Below, piece after piece: positions 7,526 through 17,835 of a stretch of DNA of 64,000 nucleotides. The notes beneath the pieces were generated by a model that did no database searches, was not told the origin of the DNA, and worked only from the letters and a program-made list of their open reading frames with translations. This DNA is from Mycoplana dimorpha (lineage in GTDB: Bacteria; Pseudomonadota; Alphaproteobacteria; Rhizobiales; Rhizobiaceae). The DNA is taken from positions 496,001-560,000 of the forward strand of contig NZ_PZZZ01000001.1 of the NCBI RefSeq assembly GCF_003046475.1. Direction: 5' to 3'. The position numbers and the translations under genes were made by a program. The first letter of the stretch is position 1. Each line of letters begins with the position of its first letter.

Positions 7526-9384
7526 TCGAATTCATCGCCGAGAACCTTGCACCGATCATGTTCATGTCGCTGATCGTGTTCCTGCTTCTGGGATACCCGG
7601 TCGCCTTCTCGCTTGCCGCAAACGGCCTGCTCTTCTTCATCATCGGAGTGGAACTGGCGCCGCTGTCAGATTCGATCAACCTTTCCTGGCCGCTGCTCAG
7701 CGCATTGCCGGACCGGTTCTGGGGGGTGATGTCGAACGAGACGCTGCTCGCCATCCCGTTCTTCACGTTCATGGGGATCGTGCTGGAAAAATCCGGCATG
7801 GCGGAGGACCTGCTGGACACCATCGGCCAGCTTTTCGGCCCGATCCGCGGCGGTCTCGCCTATGCCGTGATCTTCGTCGGCGCGCTGCTTGCCGCCACCA
7901 CCGGCGTCGTCGCCGCTTCCGTCATCGCCATGGGCCTGATCTCGCTGCCGATCATGCTGCGGTATGGCTATGATCGCAGCCTCGCATCCGGCGTCATCGC
8001 CGCCTCCGGGACGCTGGCGCAGATCATCCCGCCATCGCTGGTGCTGATCGTTCTCGCCGACCAGCTCGGCCGTTCCGTCGGCGACATGTATGCCGGCGCG
8101 CTCATCCCGGGGCTGGTTCTGACGGCGCTCTATGCCGGCTACATCATGACCATGTCGATCGTCAGGCCGAAGTCGATGCCGGCGCTTCCGCTGGAAGCCC
8201 GTACGCTCGGCTCCGGCGTGACCTCGCTTGGGATTGCCCTGGTGGTCGCTGCCTGCATCGCCTACGGCGCGCACGTCTACCTCTATCCGACCCACGGCGA
8301 GAACGCCGACATCCTGGGCGGAACGGTCGGCGTCATCTTCATCTACATCGTCGCCCTGCTCGACAAGACCCTGAAGATCAACGCGATGTCGCGGCTGGCC
8401 CAGCAGGTCATCATCGTGCTGATCCCGCCGCTGGCGCTGATCTTCCTCGTGCTCGGCACGATCTTCCTCGGCATCGCCACGCCGACGGAAGGCGGCGCCA
8501 TGGGCGCGGTCGGCGCCCTGATCCTCGCAGCCGCCAAGGGGCGGTTAAGGCTCGAGGTGGTCCGTTCGGCACTCACCTCGACGACCAGGCTGTCGGCCTT
8601 CGTGCTGTTCATCCTGATCGGCGCGCGCGTATTCTCGCTGACCTTCTACGGCGTCAACGGTCACCTCTGGGTCGAGCACCTGCTGGTGTCGATGCCCGGC
8701 GGCGAGACGGGCTTCCTGATCGTGGTGAACCTGCTGGTCTTCTTCCTGGCGTTCTTCCTCGATTTCTTCGAACTCGCCTTCATCGTCGTGCCGCTGTTGG
8801 CGCCGGCGGCGGAGAAGCTGGGCATCGACCTGATCTGGTTCGGCGTCCTGCTCGGCGTCAACATGCAGACGAGCTTCATGCATCCGCCCTTCGGCTTCGC
8901 GCTGTTTTTCCTGCGGTCGGTGGCGGCGAAGGTCCCGTATATCGACAAGATCACCGGTAAGACGATCGCTCCGGTGACGACCGGGCAGATCTACTGGGGT
9001 GCGGTGCCGTTCGTCGGCATTCAGGTCCTGATGGTGGCGCTGACCATCCTGTTCCCGCAGATGGTGATGCACTACAAAGGTCCGGGCGCGGCCGTCGACC
9101 CCTCGACGATCAAGATCGAGGTGCCGGGCTTCGGCGGGCAGGGGGGTGGCCTGCCAGGGCTGACGCTGCCCGACAATGGTGGCGGGCTCGGGCTTCCCGG
9201 TGGCCTGCAGCTTCCCGGCGGCAACCCGCTCGACCAGCCGCCGGCCGGCGGCGGCGGGGCGGGTCAGCCGAAACAGCTGCCTGCGAACGACCTCAGCCAG
9301 CCTCCGTCGTTCGATCAGAACGACGTTGGCCACGCGCCTGAACCGGCGGCCAACGACCTTAGCGCGCCGCCGTCCTTCAATTGA
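7522..9384 (+). CDS. TRAP transporter large permease (DctM family) with Gly/Pro-rich C-terminal tail
   Basis: The main transport subunit, usually 12 helices and about 430 residues. This one is 620. The core shows the DctM pattern with IPFFTFMGIVLEKSGMAEDL early and ATPTEGGAMGAVGAL in the middle; extra hydrophobic segments (about 225-310) match the longer subfamily that handles 2-oxo and aromatic acids or mannitol. From about residue 534 the protein changes to a low-complexity Gly/Pro/Leu tail of about 85 residues ending in two copies of ANDLS(Q/A)PPSF. The tail is unlike ordinary DctM and is hydrophilic. GTG start overlaps dctQ; a strong terminator follows seven bases after the stop. Confidence 0.92.
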   Translation: MIEFIAENLAPIMFMSLIVFLLLGYPVAFSLAANGLLFFIIGVELAPLSDSINLSWPLLSALPDRFWGVMSNETLLAIPFFTFMGIVLEKSGMAEDLLDTIGQLFGPIRGGLAYAVIFVGALLAATTGVVAASVIAMGLISLPIMLRYGYDRSLASGVIAASGTLAQIIPPSLVLIVLADQLGRSVGDMYAGALIPGLVLTALYAGYIMTMSIVRPKSMPALPLEARTLGSGVTSLGIALVVAACIAYGAHVYLYPTHGENADILGGTVGVIFIYIVALLDKTLKINAMSRLAQQVIIVLIPPLALIFLVLGTIFLGIATPTEGGAMGAVGALILAAAKGRLRLEVVRSALTSTTRLSAFVLFILIGARVFSLTFYGVNGHLWVEHLLVSMPGGETGFLIVVNLLVFFLAFFLDFFELAFIVVPLLAPAAEKLGIDLIWFGVLLGVNMQTSFMHPPFGFALFFLRSVAAKVPYIDKITGKTIAPVTTGQIYWGAVPFVGIQVLMVALTILFPQMVMHYKGPGAAVDPSTIKIEVPGFGGQGGGLPGLTLPDNGGGLGLPGGLQLPGGNPLDQPPAGGGGAGQPKQLPANDLSQPPSFDQNDVGHAPEPAANDLSAPPSFN

Positions 9385-9390
9385 TGCCAG

Positions 9391-9423
9391 AACGGGCGAC
9401 CTGCCAAGGTTGCCCGTTTTTTT
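9391..9423 (+). terminator. Rho-independent terminator of dctQM
   Basis: Twelve-base-pair stem (AACGGGCGACCT with AGGTTGCCCGTT, one G-T pair) with a four-base loop (GCCA), followed by a run of seven T. It starts seven bases after the dctM stop. Confidence 0.93.
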
Positions 9424-9617
9424 ATGACGGCGGCGCTGCCAGTCGGTCGAACGCTGTTGCTGAGTGAGCGTGTATGTCACCGCGGTGGTAGCTGTAGCGG
9501 TCGACGGACAGGCGCAAAAGGCGGTCGATCGTCATGAACGTTCAGGTTTTTGTCAGTAGAGTCATATCCGTCTAATCGTCACACGGGTGCGCCCGTTAAC
9601 AGATCGAGCGAGATAGC

Positions 9618-11015
9618 ATGATGAAGCTTACTGCGCTGACCAGGCTACTTTGGCTTCCGGTAACGGTGGCAATTCTGTATTTGGCCGCCGTTGGCTTCCG
9701 GCCATTGTTGCCGGTCGACGAGACACGCTATGTAAGCGTCGCGTGGGAGATGTATCTGCGCAGTGGCTGGTTCGATCCGTTGACCTTGAACTTCGAGCCC
9801 TATCACCACAAGCCACCCTTGTTGTTCTGGCTGATGAACCTTTCCTGGGCGATCTTCGGCGTCAGCCGCTGGGCCGCAACCATACCGATCGTGCTGTCGG
9901 CGCTCGCATGCGTATATCTCACCGGCATACTCGGTCGCCTGCTTTTCCCGCAGGCGCTGGAGGACACCAATCGCACCAGGCTGGTCATGGTCGCAGGCGT
10001 GCCGTTTCTAACCTACGGCACCATTCTCATGTTCGACATCACGCTGACCGCTTTCGTGTTGTTGTCATTGATCGGCGTCGTCCTTTACTCCCGGCAAAGA
10101 AGCTGGCGCCACATTGTTCTGATCGGCGTCTCGCTCGGGCTCGGTGGGCTCGCCAAGGGTCCCTTCGCCCCGTTCTGCATCTTCTTCCCCATCCTGCTTG
10201 CGCCTTACTGGGCCAAGAATATCGGCAACGTGCTCACCTGGTATGCCGGAAACGCGCTTGCCGGCCTGATCTCCCTTGCCATCGTGCTTGTCTGGCTGAT
10301 CCCGGTCCTCACCCAGAGCGACTCCGAATTCGCCTACTGGCTGCTGTGGAAGCAGACGGCCGGCCGCGTGACCGGCAGCGTCGAGGACCACCTTGCGCCT
10401 TTCTATGCCTATCTTCCGCTCCTGCCGGCGATGTTCGTTCCCTGGGTCTTTGTGCCCGGTTTCTGGAAGGGGCTGGCCAAGCTTCGCAGCCACTTCCCCG
10501 ACAGCGAAGGGAAGCGGTTCCTGATCTGCTGGCTCGTGCCGAGCTTCCTTGGGTTCTGCCTGTTCAGCAACAAGCAGCCGCACTACCTCATGCCGCTTAT
10601 GCCGGGCGCCGTGCTTCTTGCGGCACTTTGCCTCCCGAGGGTCTCGACGGACATGCTGGCCAGGACGATGGTCCTCATGGTCACGCTGTTCGTGGCGGGG
10701 CAGGCCATTGCCTCAGCGACATTCCTGCACCGCTACGACCTGGCCCCGGTTGCCGCCTTCGTCAGCGCCAATCGGGACAAGGACTGGGCGTTCGCCCAGA
10801 ATTACCACGGTGAGTTCGGCTTCCTGTCGCGACTTGAAAAGCCCGTCGACGATGTGCGCCTGAAAGACCTCGATGCTTGGTTCTCGAAGCACCCGGATGG
10901 TTTCGCCGCCGTCATCTACCGGAATCCCGCCGAGGTCGCCGGCTACCGGCAGATCATGGATGGTCCCTACCGGGGGCGGAGGATGGGTGTGTACGGCAGA
11001 AGCGAGGCTCAATAG
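9618..11015 (+). CDS. ArnT-like membrane glycosyltransferase (GT83, polyprenyl-phosphate sugar donor)
   Basis: Integral membrane GT-C enzyme that moves a sugar from a polyprenyl phosphate to an envelope acceptor. The 465 residues begin with a membrane anchor, then the GT-C acidic motif DETRY (34-38) and HHKPP (63-67), as in ArnT and the rhizobial galacturonosyl transferases RgtA-D. GLGGLAKGP lies at about 176-184, ten or so helices follow, and a soluble C-terminal domain begins at about 385. ATG 9618 and ATG 9621 are both possible. Sugar and acceptor cannot be told from sequence; lipid A or core decoration is the family expectation. It sits between the TRAP permeases and a methyltransferase, transcribed after the dctM terminator and so separately. 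Confidence 0.82.
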   Translation: MMKLTALTRLLWLPVTVAILYLAAVGFRPLLPVDETRYVSVAWEMYLRSGWFDPLTLNFEPYHHKPPLLFWLMNLSWAIFGVSRWAATIPIVLSALACVYLTGILGRLLFPQALEDTNRTRLVMVAGVPFLTYGTILMFDITLTAFVLLSLIGVVLYSRQRSWRHIVLIGVSLGLGGLAKGPFAPFCIFFPILLAPYWAKNIGNVLTWYAGNALAGLISLAIVLVWLIPVLTQSDSEFAYWLLWKQTAGRVTGSVEDHLAPFYAYLPLLPAMFVPWVFVPGFWKGLAKLRSHFPDSEGKRFLICWLVPSFLGFCLFSNKQPHYLMPLMPGAVLLAALCLPRVSTDMLARTMVLMVTLFVAGQAIASATFLHRYDLAPVAAFVSANRDKDWAFAQNYHGEFGFLSRLEKPVDDVRLKDLDAWFSKHPDGFAAVIYRNPAEVAGYRQIMDGPYRGRRMGVYGRSEAQ

Positions 11016-11111
11016 GCCGAAGGACGAGGCTTGCCTGCATCCGCTTGCTTACCGTTCTGGTTGAGGGGCGCTCAAGCTTTGCCGTTGCAGGACAGATACA
11101 GACTAATCGCC

Positions 11112-11768
11112 ATGTCACCAGATGACATCGGAACAGCAGGAGCGCCGACCGGCGAGAGCGGGAACAAGGGACCAGCAGGCGTGGAGTTCACCGAGGATTG
11201 GACCACGAACAAGCTGGATCTATGGCTGCCTGTTCTTGCGGAGATGCGGGATGAACCCACCGATATTCTCGAGGCGGGAACGTTCGAAGGGCGCTCCGCA
11301 ATCGCCCTGCTGGACTACATGCCGAAGTCCAGGATCACCTGCATCGATCACTTCAAGGATGCCGATGTGGAGGGGCGTTTCGACCGCAATATGGCAGCGT
11401 ACGGCGACCGGGTGACGAAGAGGAAGGGCTCCGCAGTGGTCATAATGGAGCAACTACGCCGCAAGCATGCATCCTATGACCTCATTTATCTCGACTGCGC
11501 CAAGGAGCGCACAGGCGCGTTCATCGTCTCCGCGCTGGGCTGGCACATGTTGAAGGTCGGCGGGATCATCATCTGGGACGATCTGAACTGGCAGAAGACG
11601 AGAAATCCCGCTAGGCGCGCCGAACCTGGCTCGAAGCTGTTCATCAAGACCTTCTGGCGCTCCATGAAGGTCCTGCATCACCCGGTCAGCAATCCGCGGT
11701 GGTCTGGTCAACTGATCGCGCGGAAGGTCAGCGACGATTGGCCCGACTACGAATTGCCCGACATGTGA
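11112..11768 (+). CDS. Class I SAM-dependent methyltransferase (Methyltransf_24 type)
   Basis: 219 residues from ATG 11112. SAM-binding motif I is ILEAGTFEGRSAIALLD (about 52-68). Motif II is ITCIDHF (about 76-82), and the acidic loop is YDLIYLDCAKERTGAF (about 118-133) with IIIWDDLNW (about 147-155), as in class I enzymes acting on small molecules or sugars. It follows the ArnT-like gene by 96 bases in the same direction and may be cotranscribed, which would fit modification of the same envelope glycan; that link is inference. It converges on dctP, with a hairpin between them. The acceptor is unknown. Confidence 0.72.
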   Translation: MSPDDIGTAGAPTGESGNKGPAGVEFTEDWTTNKLDLWLPVLAEMRDEPTDILEAGTFEGRSAIALLDYMPKSRITCIDHFKDADVEGRFDRNMAAYGDRVTKRKGSAVVIMEQLRRKHASYDLIYLDCAKERTGAFIVSALGWHMLKVGGIIIWDDLNWQKTRNPARRAEPGSKLFIKTFWRSMKVLHHPVSNPRWSGQLIARKVSDDWPDYELPDM

Positions 11769-11818
11769 ACGCTGCGGCCCGCAAGCGGGAAGGTTATCGG
11801 GGTGCGCCGGAAACAGAA

Positions 11819-11841
11819 ATCCCGGAGCATTGCCCCGGGAT
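11819..11841 (-). terminator. Hairpin terminator between the methyltransferase gene and dctP
   Basis: ATCCCGG (11819-11825) pairs with CCGGGAT (11835-11841) around a nine-base loop. On the minus strand the stem is followed by a T-rich stretch (TTCTGTTT), so it suits dctP best; it may serve both convergent genes. Confidence 0.6.
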
Positions 11842-11864
11842 CCGCATTCCTCGTGGTATCCTTC

Positions 11865-13105
<1,241 letters not shown>

Positions 13106-13283
13106 CGCAGCGGGGCGGTATCTCCATGTTTTTACGCGATTCCGGCGTCGGGGAGACGCGCGAGACGTGGAGGGCAGCGGGCGCTGGCATGCGCAATCGG
13201 CTGGCTGCGCGAAGGCATGCGGCGGCGCCGCCGGTCGAACCGCACCGCTCGCGAGCGGCGGAAGACGGTTCATGACCGGCCGG

Positions 13284-15173
13284 TCAGCCGGCCATGGCAC
13301 CCTCGTATTCGGACGAGAGCTCCAGCCATTGTTCCTCCGCCGCAGCCAGTTTCGCAGCTGCATCGGAGCGCTCCTTCGCCTTCTGGGCGGCCTTGGCGGG
13401 GTTCTTCTCATAGAGCGAGGGATCGGCAAGCTCCGCGTCCAGCAGCTGGATCTGTTGCTCCAGTTTCGCCGTAAGCGCCTCGATGTCGTTGATCCTTTTC
13501 CGCAGCGGCGCCAGCGAGGCCCGCCGGTCGGCATTCGCCTTGCGCTGGTCGGCCTTGGAGAGCCCCTCGTCGGTGGCCACCGGCCGGGCCTTCTCCTCCT
13601 TCGGCTTCGGACCACCGACCACCAGCGTCCGGTATTCCTCGAGATCGCCGTCGAAGCTCGTCACGGTCCCGTCCTTGACGAGCCAGAGCCGGTCGACGGT
13701 CGCCTCGATCAGGTGACGGTCGTGCGAGATCAGGATGACGGCGCCGGGATAGTCGTTCAGCGCCTCGATCAGCGCCCGTCGGCTGTCGATGTCGAGGTGG
13801 TTGGTCGGCTCGTCGAGAATCAGCAGGTTCGGCGCGTCGAACGCGGCAATCCCCATCAGGAGCCGCGCCTTCTCGCCGCCGGAGAGGTCCTTGGCTGCCG
13901 TGTCCATTTTCTCGGTCGCAAGTCCCATCTGGGCAACCCGCGAGCGCACCTTTGCTTCCGGTGCGTCGGGCATCAGCCGGCGCACGTGCTCGACGGCGCT
14001 CTGGGTCGGAACGAGATCGTCCAGCTGGTGCTGGGCGAAGAAGCCGATCTTCAGGCCCGGTGCCGTTCTGACTTCACCGCTCCCGGCGGCGAGCTTGCCC
14101 GAGATGAACTTGGCGAAGGTGGATTTGCCGTTGCCGTTCGAGCCGAGCAGCGCGATGCGATCGTCGTTGTCGATGCGCAGGTTCATCCGCTTCAGGATCG
14201 GCTTGCCGGGCTCGTAGCCGACGGCACCGCCGGAAACGGCGATGATCGGCGAGGCGGGCTGCTTCTCAGGCTCGGGGAAGGTAAAGCCCTGGACGTGATC
14301 CTCGATCACGGCGGCGACGGTTCCCATCCGTTCCAGCGCCTTGACGCGGCTCTGGGCCTGCCGGGCCTTGGTCGCCTTGGCCTTGAAGCGGTCAATGAAG
14401 CTCTGCAGGTGTTTTCGGGCGGCCTCGTTCTTGGCCTTCGCCTTCATCTGCAGTTCGTCGGCCTCCGCCTTCTGGCGTTCGAATTGGTCGTAACCGCCGC
14501 GATAAAAGGTCAGCTTCTTCTGGTCCAGGTGGACGATCGCGTTGACAGCGGTGTTCAGGAGATCACGGTCATGGCTGATGATGATGACCGTGTGTGGGTA
14601 GCGCCGCACGTAATCCTCGAGCCACAGCGTGCCTTCAAGGTCGAGATAGTTGGTCGGCTCGTCGAGCAGCAGCAGGTCCGGCTCGGCAAAGAGAACCGCC
14701 GCCAGCGCCACCCGCATCCGCCAGCCGCCGGAAAAACTTCTCGCCGGCCGCTTCTGCGCCTCATGGTCGAAGCCGAGGCCGGCGAGGATGCTGGCTGCGC
14801 GCGCCTCGGCCGCATGCGCGCCGATGTCGGCAAGCCGGGTCTGGATCTCGGCGATCCGGTGCGGGTCGGTCGCGGTTTCGGCTTCCTTGAGCAGGCTGGC
14901 GCGTTCCTTGTCGGCGGCCAGAACGATCTCGATCAGCGGCTCGTCGGTGCCCGGCGCCTCCTGTGCGACCTGGCCGATGCGGGCGTTCTTCGGCAGCGAG
15001 ACCGTGCCGGCCTCGGAGGCGAGGTCGCCGGTGATGACCCGGAACAGCGTGGACTTGCCGGCGCCGTTGCGCCCGACGAGACCCGCCTTCGTGCCTGACG
15101 GCAGCGATACGGAAGCATTGTCGAGGAGCAGGCGCCCGGCGACACGGGCGGAAAGGCCGGAAATCGTGATCAT
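13284..15173 (-). CDS. ABC-F family ATP-binding protein (Uup/YheS-like)
   Basis: Soluble protein with two ABC ATPase domains and no membrane part; ABC-F proteins act on the ribosome E site in translation or antibiotic protection. 629 residues. Walker A motifs are GRNGAGKST (34-42) and GSNGNGKST (about 343-351), each followed by an LSGG-like signature (SFSGGW; LSGGEKARLL) and LLLDEPTNYLD or LILDEPTNHLD. The linker between the domains is charged and helical, as in the family. The C-terminus carries a coiled coil (about 540-629), as in Uup and YheS. Start ATG 15173. It stands alone; the GGDEF gene is 55 bases upstream on the same strand. The choice within ABC-F is uncertain. Confidence 0.92.
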   Translation of the reverse strand: MITISGLSARVAGRLLLDNASVSLPSGTKAGLVGRNGAGKSTLFRVITGDLASEAGTVSLPKNARIGQVAQEAPGTDEPLIEIVLAADKERASLLKEAETATDPHRIAEIQTRLADIGAHAAEARAASILAGLGFDHEAQKRPARSFSGGWRMRVALAAVLFAEPDLLLLDEPTNYLDLEGTLWLEDYVRRYPHTVIIISHDRDLLNTAVNAIVHLDQKKLTFYRGGYDQFERQKAEADELQMKAKAKNEAARKHLQSFIDRFKAKATKARQAQSRVKALERMGTVAAVIEDHVQGFTFPEPEKQPASPIIAVSGGAVGYEPGKPILKRMNLRIDNDDRIALLGSNGNGKSTFAKFISGKLAAGSGEVRTAPGLKIGFFAQHQLDDLVPTQSAVEHVRRLMPDAPEAKVRSRVAQMGLATEKMDTAAKDLSGGEKARLLMGIAAFDAPNLLILDEPTNHLDIDSRRALIEALNDYPGAVILISHDRHLIEATVDRLWLVKDGTVTSFDGDLEEYRTLVVGGPKPKEEKARPVATDEGLSKADQRKANADRRASLAPLRKRINDIEALTAKLEQQIQLLDAELADPSLYEKNPAKAAQKAKERSDAAAKLAAAEEQWLELSSEYEGAMAG

Positions 15174-15228
15174 GGACGCGCTCTATAAGGTGCCGGAACG
15201 GTGGCGCGCAAGAGGTGCGGTGCGCGCC

Positions 15229-16296
15229 TCAGCCAGCATCGCGCCGGTACTGGCGTCCGGCGCGCTCGGTCAATTCGAGCGAATAGACACATGTACCGCC
15301 TTCGCTGGCCGCCTCCAGGGCCAGCAGCGCCTGGCGGTAGAGCTCGCCGCCGTTCGGTGCGTCCTCGGTGAAGGCGCAGCCCACCGTGAGCGTCAGCGTT
15401 CCCGGCAGATATTCGCGGCCGGAGATCCGGAACACTTCTGCCTCGATCCGATCGCGGATGCGCTCGGCGATCGAGACGACGCTGTCGCGGTCCACCTTGT
15501 CGAACAGGAAGGCGAAGCCGTCGCCGCCGACGCGCGCCACATAGTCGAGCTTCTTGATCGACTTGCGGAACAGGGTGGCGATCTGGCGGAGCGCATCCTC
15601 GCTGGCGCCGGGCGCATGGCTGTCGGAGATGCTCTTCAACCGTTCGACGCGCATCAGCAGCAGCGCGCTGCCGGCATTGTCCTCGGCATCGTAGGCGGCC
15701 ATCAGCCGGTTCGTCAGCGCGGCGCGGTTGGCGAGCCCCGTCACCGGATCGTGGAGCAGCGCCGTCTCGCTCGCGCCGACGCCGGAAGCGATGTTTTCGA
15801 GCCGGGCCACCAGCGTGTCCATGCGGCGGCAATGGGCGCGTTCGCTGCCGATCATCGCCTCGACGGCGGCAACCAGCAGGTCCGCCTGGGCGGCGAAGTC
15901 CGACATGGCCATCACCGGGTCGGCCTTGAGCCGGCCGAGCAGGTGGCCGATCTGCGCGACGGCATTGGTCTTCTTCTGCCGCTCGGCCTCCGCCTCGGTC
16001 GCAAGCGCCTCGATCGTCCGCATCAGGTCGCTGGCGCTGTGGCCGAGGACGAGCGCGTTATGGTCGGGAACCCCGTTGCGCACGCCGATGGCGTCGAGCG
16101 CCTCCTGCGCGGGCGCCTTGCCGAGCGCGGTGATCTCGCGCCCCAGCGCCGTATTGCCGCCGGTCAAAGCCTCATGCAGCAGCGCGTAGTTGCGCGGGAT
16201 CGGTGCAATCTCCAGCCGCGTGATGACCTGGGTTATCATCGCCATGACCGCTGCGGATCGGGCCAGCGTTTCCGGTGCATTCGCCTTAGCGTTCAT
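15229..16296 (-). CDS. GGDEF-domain protein with degenerate active site
   Basis: 355-residue soluble protein. An N-terminal helical region (about 1-180) precedes a GGDEF domain (about 185-345) beginning at LLHDPVTGLANRAAL. The signature reads VGGDGF (about 257-261) where active diguanylate cyclases have GG(D/E)EF; the metal-binding Glu is Gly. The upstream inhibitory site reads KKLD instead of RxxD. Catalysis of cyclic-di-GMP synthesis is therefore unlikely; such domains often act as receptors or partners. No EAL domain, membrane helix or recognisable sensor domain is present. ATG 16296 has GGTGA just before it. Confidence 0.85.
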   Translation of the reverse strand: MNAKANAPETLARSAAVMAMITQVITRLEIAPIPRNYALLHEALTGGNTALGREITALGKAPAQEALDAIGVRNGVPDHNALVLGHSASDLMRTIEALATEAEAERQKKTNAVAQIGHLLGRLKADPVMAMSDFAAQADLLVAAVEAMIGSERAHCRRMDTLVARLENIASGVGASETALLHDPVTGLANRAALTNRLMAAYDAEDNAGSALLLMRVERLKSISDSHAPGASEDALRQIATLFRKSIKKLDYVARVGGDGFAFLFDKVDRDSVVSIAERIRDRIEAEVFRISGREYLPGTLTLTVGCAFTEDAPNGGELYRQALLALEAASEGGTCVYSLELTERAGRQYRRDAG

Positions 16297-16506
16297 TGTT
16301 CACCAGCTGTTGGAGGCATCGGCGAGAACGCCGCTTGATGCAACCTTTAGCTGATAAGACTTAAGAACCTGTTGAATGGCGCCGGCTGTGCGAACGCAAT
16401 TGCGCGTTGTACGTGTCAGCCCGTTGCTCCGATCCGCTCGCTATCGCGGCGGTTGCTCAGAGTTTTCTTTGACGAGACGCGGCAGCGGGCATCATGTGGC
16501 GATCGC

Positions 16507-17022
16507 TCAGCACTTCAACCACTGGTCCCCGTCGCCACGGAGGAAATAAAGCAGATCCAGCACGAGGCTCGGCCGGCCGAGCGAGGTCAGGATCGTGTGG
16601 CACTGGCCACGGTGATGGGTCTGATGGTTGAAAAAATGCGCAAGTCCTGGCCCGAGCGGTTGGCTGATCGGCACCGGATTTGACAGCGTCACATAGCTGA
16701 TTGTTTTCGCCAGGTCCTGCTCTTGCAGCGAGCCGATCCAGTCGATGATCTTCTGGTCTTCGGCGATACGCGCCTGGCGCAGTTCCTCGACATCCTCGAA
16801 AAGGATTGCGTCGAGGCGGACCGGCGCATCGCCGCTGCCGGTAAAGCGCTTCATCCAGATCCGGTCGGCCGCGAGAATGTGGTTGAGGGTTGCGTGCAGC
16901 GAGCCGAAGAAGGCTCCCTTGTTCTCGTGGAGGGCGGCGGGCGACAGGGCCGCCGCCTCGGCATAAAGGATCCGGTTTGCCCAGGCGTTGTAGGCGGCGA
17001 ACATCTTGTAGTGATCGAGCAT
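16507..17022 (-). CDS. DinB family protein
   Basis: 171-residue four-helix-bundle protein of the DinB/YfiT superfamily, metal-binding proteins often tied to thiol-dependent or stress reactions. It starts MLDHYKMFAAYNAWANRILY, very typical of the family. A histidine helix HATLNHILAADRIWM (about 50-64) and a later HHRGQCH cluster (about 138-144) supply the likely metal triad. Start ATG 17022 with GGAAG close upstream. It diverges from ndk. The enzymatic role is unknown for most members. Confidence 0.85.
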   Translation of the reverse strand: MLDHYKMFAAYNAWANRILYAEAAALSPAALHENKGAFFGSLHATLNHILAADRIWMKRFTGSGDAPVRLDAILFEDVEELRQARIAEDQKIIDWIGSLQEQDLAKTISYVTLSNPVPISQPLGPGLAHFFNHQTHHRGQCHTILTSLGRPSLVLDLLYFLRGDGDQWLKC

Positions 17023-17260
17023 GATCTTCCGAAACCGTGATGGGAATGCACAAAGTCTAGCACCCGATTGCCGCTGCGACTGTGATGGCACGCATGAAAT
17101 TTTCTGATCTGTCGCCACAAGGCACATGCAGGTTCGAGGCGATGCGCTCGACTGCTTGGTGCAGGTGCGGAATGGAAAATCGGATGGGTTTAGTGCAGTC
17201 GGCGGCGATCGCCCGTCAGAGCTCTTTGATCCATCCCCGGTCGACGCAGTACCGTGCCCC

Positions 17261-17289
17261 TTGTTTTGCGCCGAATTGGCGGGTATTGA
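17261..17289 (+). promoter_or_regulatory. Candidate promoter of ndk
   Basis: TTGTTT (17261-17266), a 17-base spacer and TATTGA (17284-17289) lie about 37 bases before the ndk start. This is the best sigma-70-like pair in the 303-base gap 17023-17325, in which I see no gene. Confidence 0.35.
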
Positions 17290-17325
17290 ACCGCCACTTT
17301 TCACTGAACCCAAGGAAACGGGACA

Positions 17326-17748
17326 ATGGCGATTGAACGCACCTTTTCGATGATCAAGCCGGACGCGACGAAGCGCAACCTGACCGGCGCCATCACCAAG
17401 ATGCTCGAGGATGCCGGCCTGCGCGTCGTTGCATCGAAGCGCGTCTGGATGAGCCGCCGCGAAGCCGAAGGCTTCTACGCCGTCCACAAGGACCGTCCGT
17501 TCTTCGGCGAACTCGTCGAGTTCATGTCCTCCGGCCCGACCGTCGTTCAGGTCCTCGAAGGCGAGAACGCCATTGCCAAGAACCGCGAAGTGATGGGCGC
17601 CACCAACCCGGCCAACGCCGCGGAAGGCACCATCCGCAAGGTTCACGCCCTTTCGATCGGCGAGAACTCGGTGCACGGCTCCGACGCTCCGGAAACCGCC
17701 GCCGAGGAAATCGCCTACTGGTTCTCCGGAACCGAGATCGTCGGCTGA
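17326..17748 (+). CDS. ndk: Nucleoside diphosphate kinase
   Basis: Transfers the gamma-phosphate of ATP to nucleoside diphosphates through a phospho-histidine, balancing the NTP pools. The 140-residue length is exact for bacterial Ndk. It has the N-terminus [23 protein letters not shown] in the middle and the active-site block NSVHGSDA with catalytic His at 117. ATG 17326 follows AAGGAAACGGGACA. A perfect terminator lies 42 bases after the stop, so the gene is probably monocistronic. Confidence 0.98.
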   Translation: MAIERTFSMIKPDATKRNLTGAITKMLEDAGLRVVASKRVWMSRREAEGFYAVHKDRPFFGELVEFMSSGPTVVQVLEGENAIAKNREVMGATNPANAAEGTIRKVHALSIGENSVHGSDAPETAAEEIAYWFSGTEIVG

Positions 17749-17790
17749 AGCATAGCCTGAAGTTCAGCCTGCAACAGCTTGAATACGTTA

Positions 17791-17815
17791 AACGGGGCCT
17801 TGTGGCCCCGTTTTT
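17791..17815 (+). terminator. Rho-independent terminator of ndk
   Basis: Nine-base-pair stem AACGGGGCC/GGCCCCGTT with loop TTGT, running directly into five T. Convergent with the downstream lipoprotein gene. Confidence 0.93.
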
Positions 17816-17835
17816 CGTGCGTTGCCCGCAGCCCG

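Noticed and set aside
13261-13300. Palindrome GACCGGCCGGTC near the ABC-F stop
   Set aside because: Short GC palindromes of this sort are frequent at this base composition; no T tract follows.
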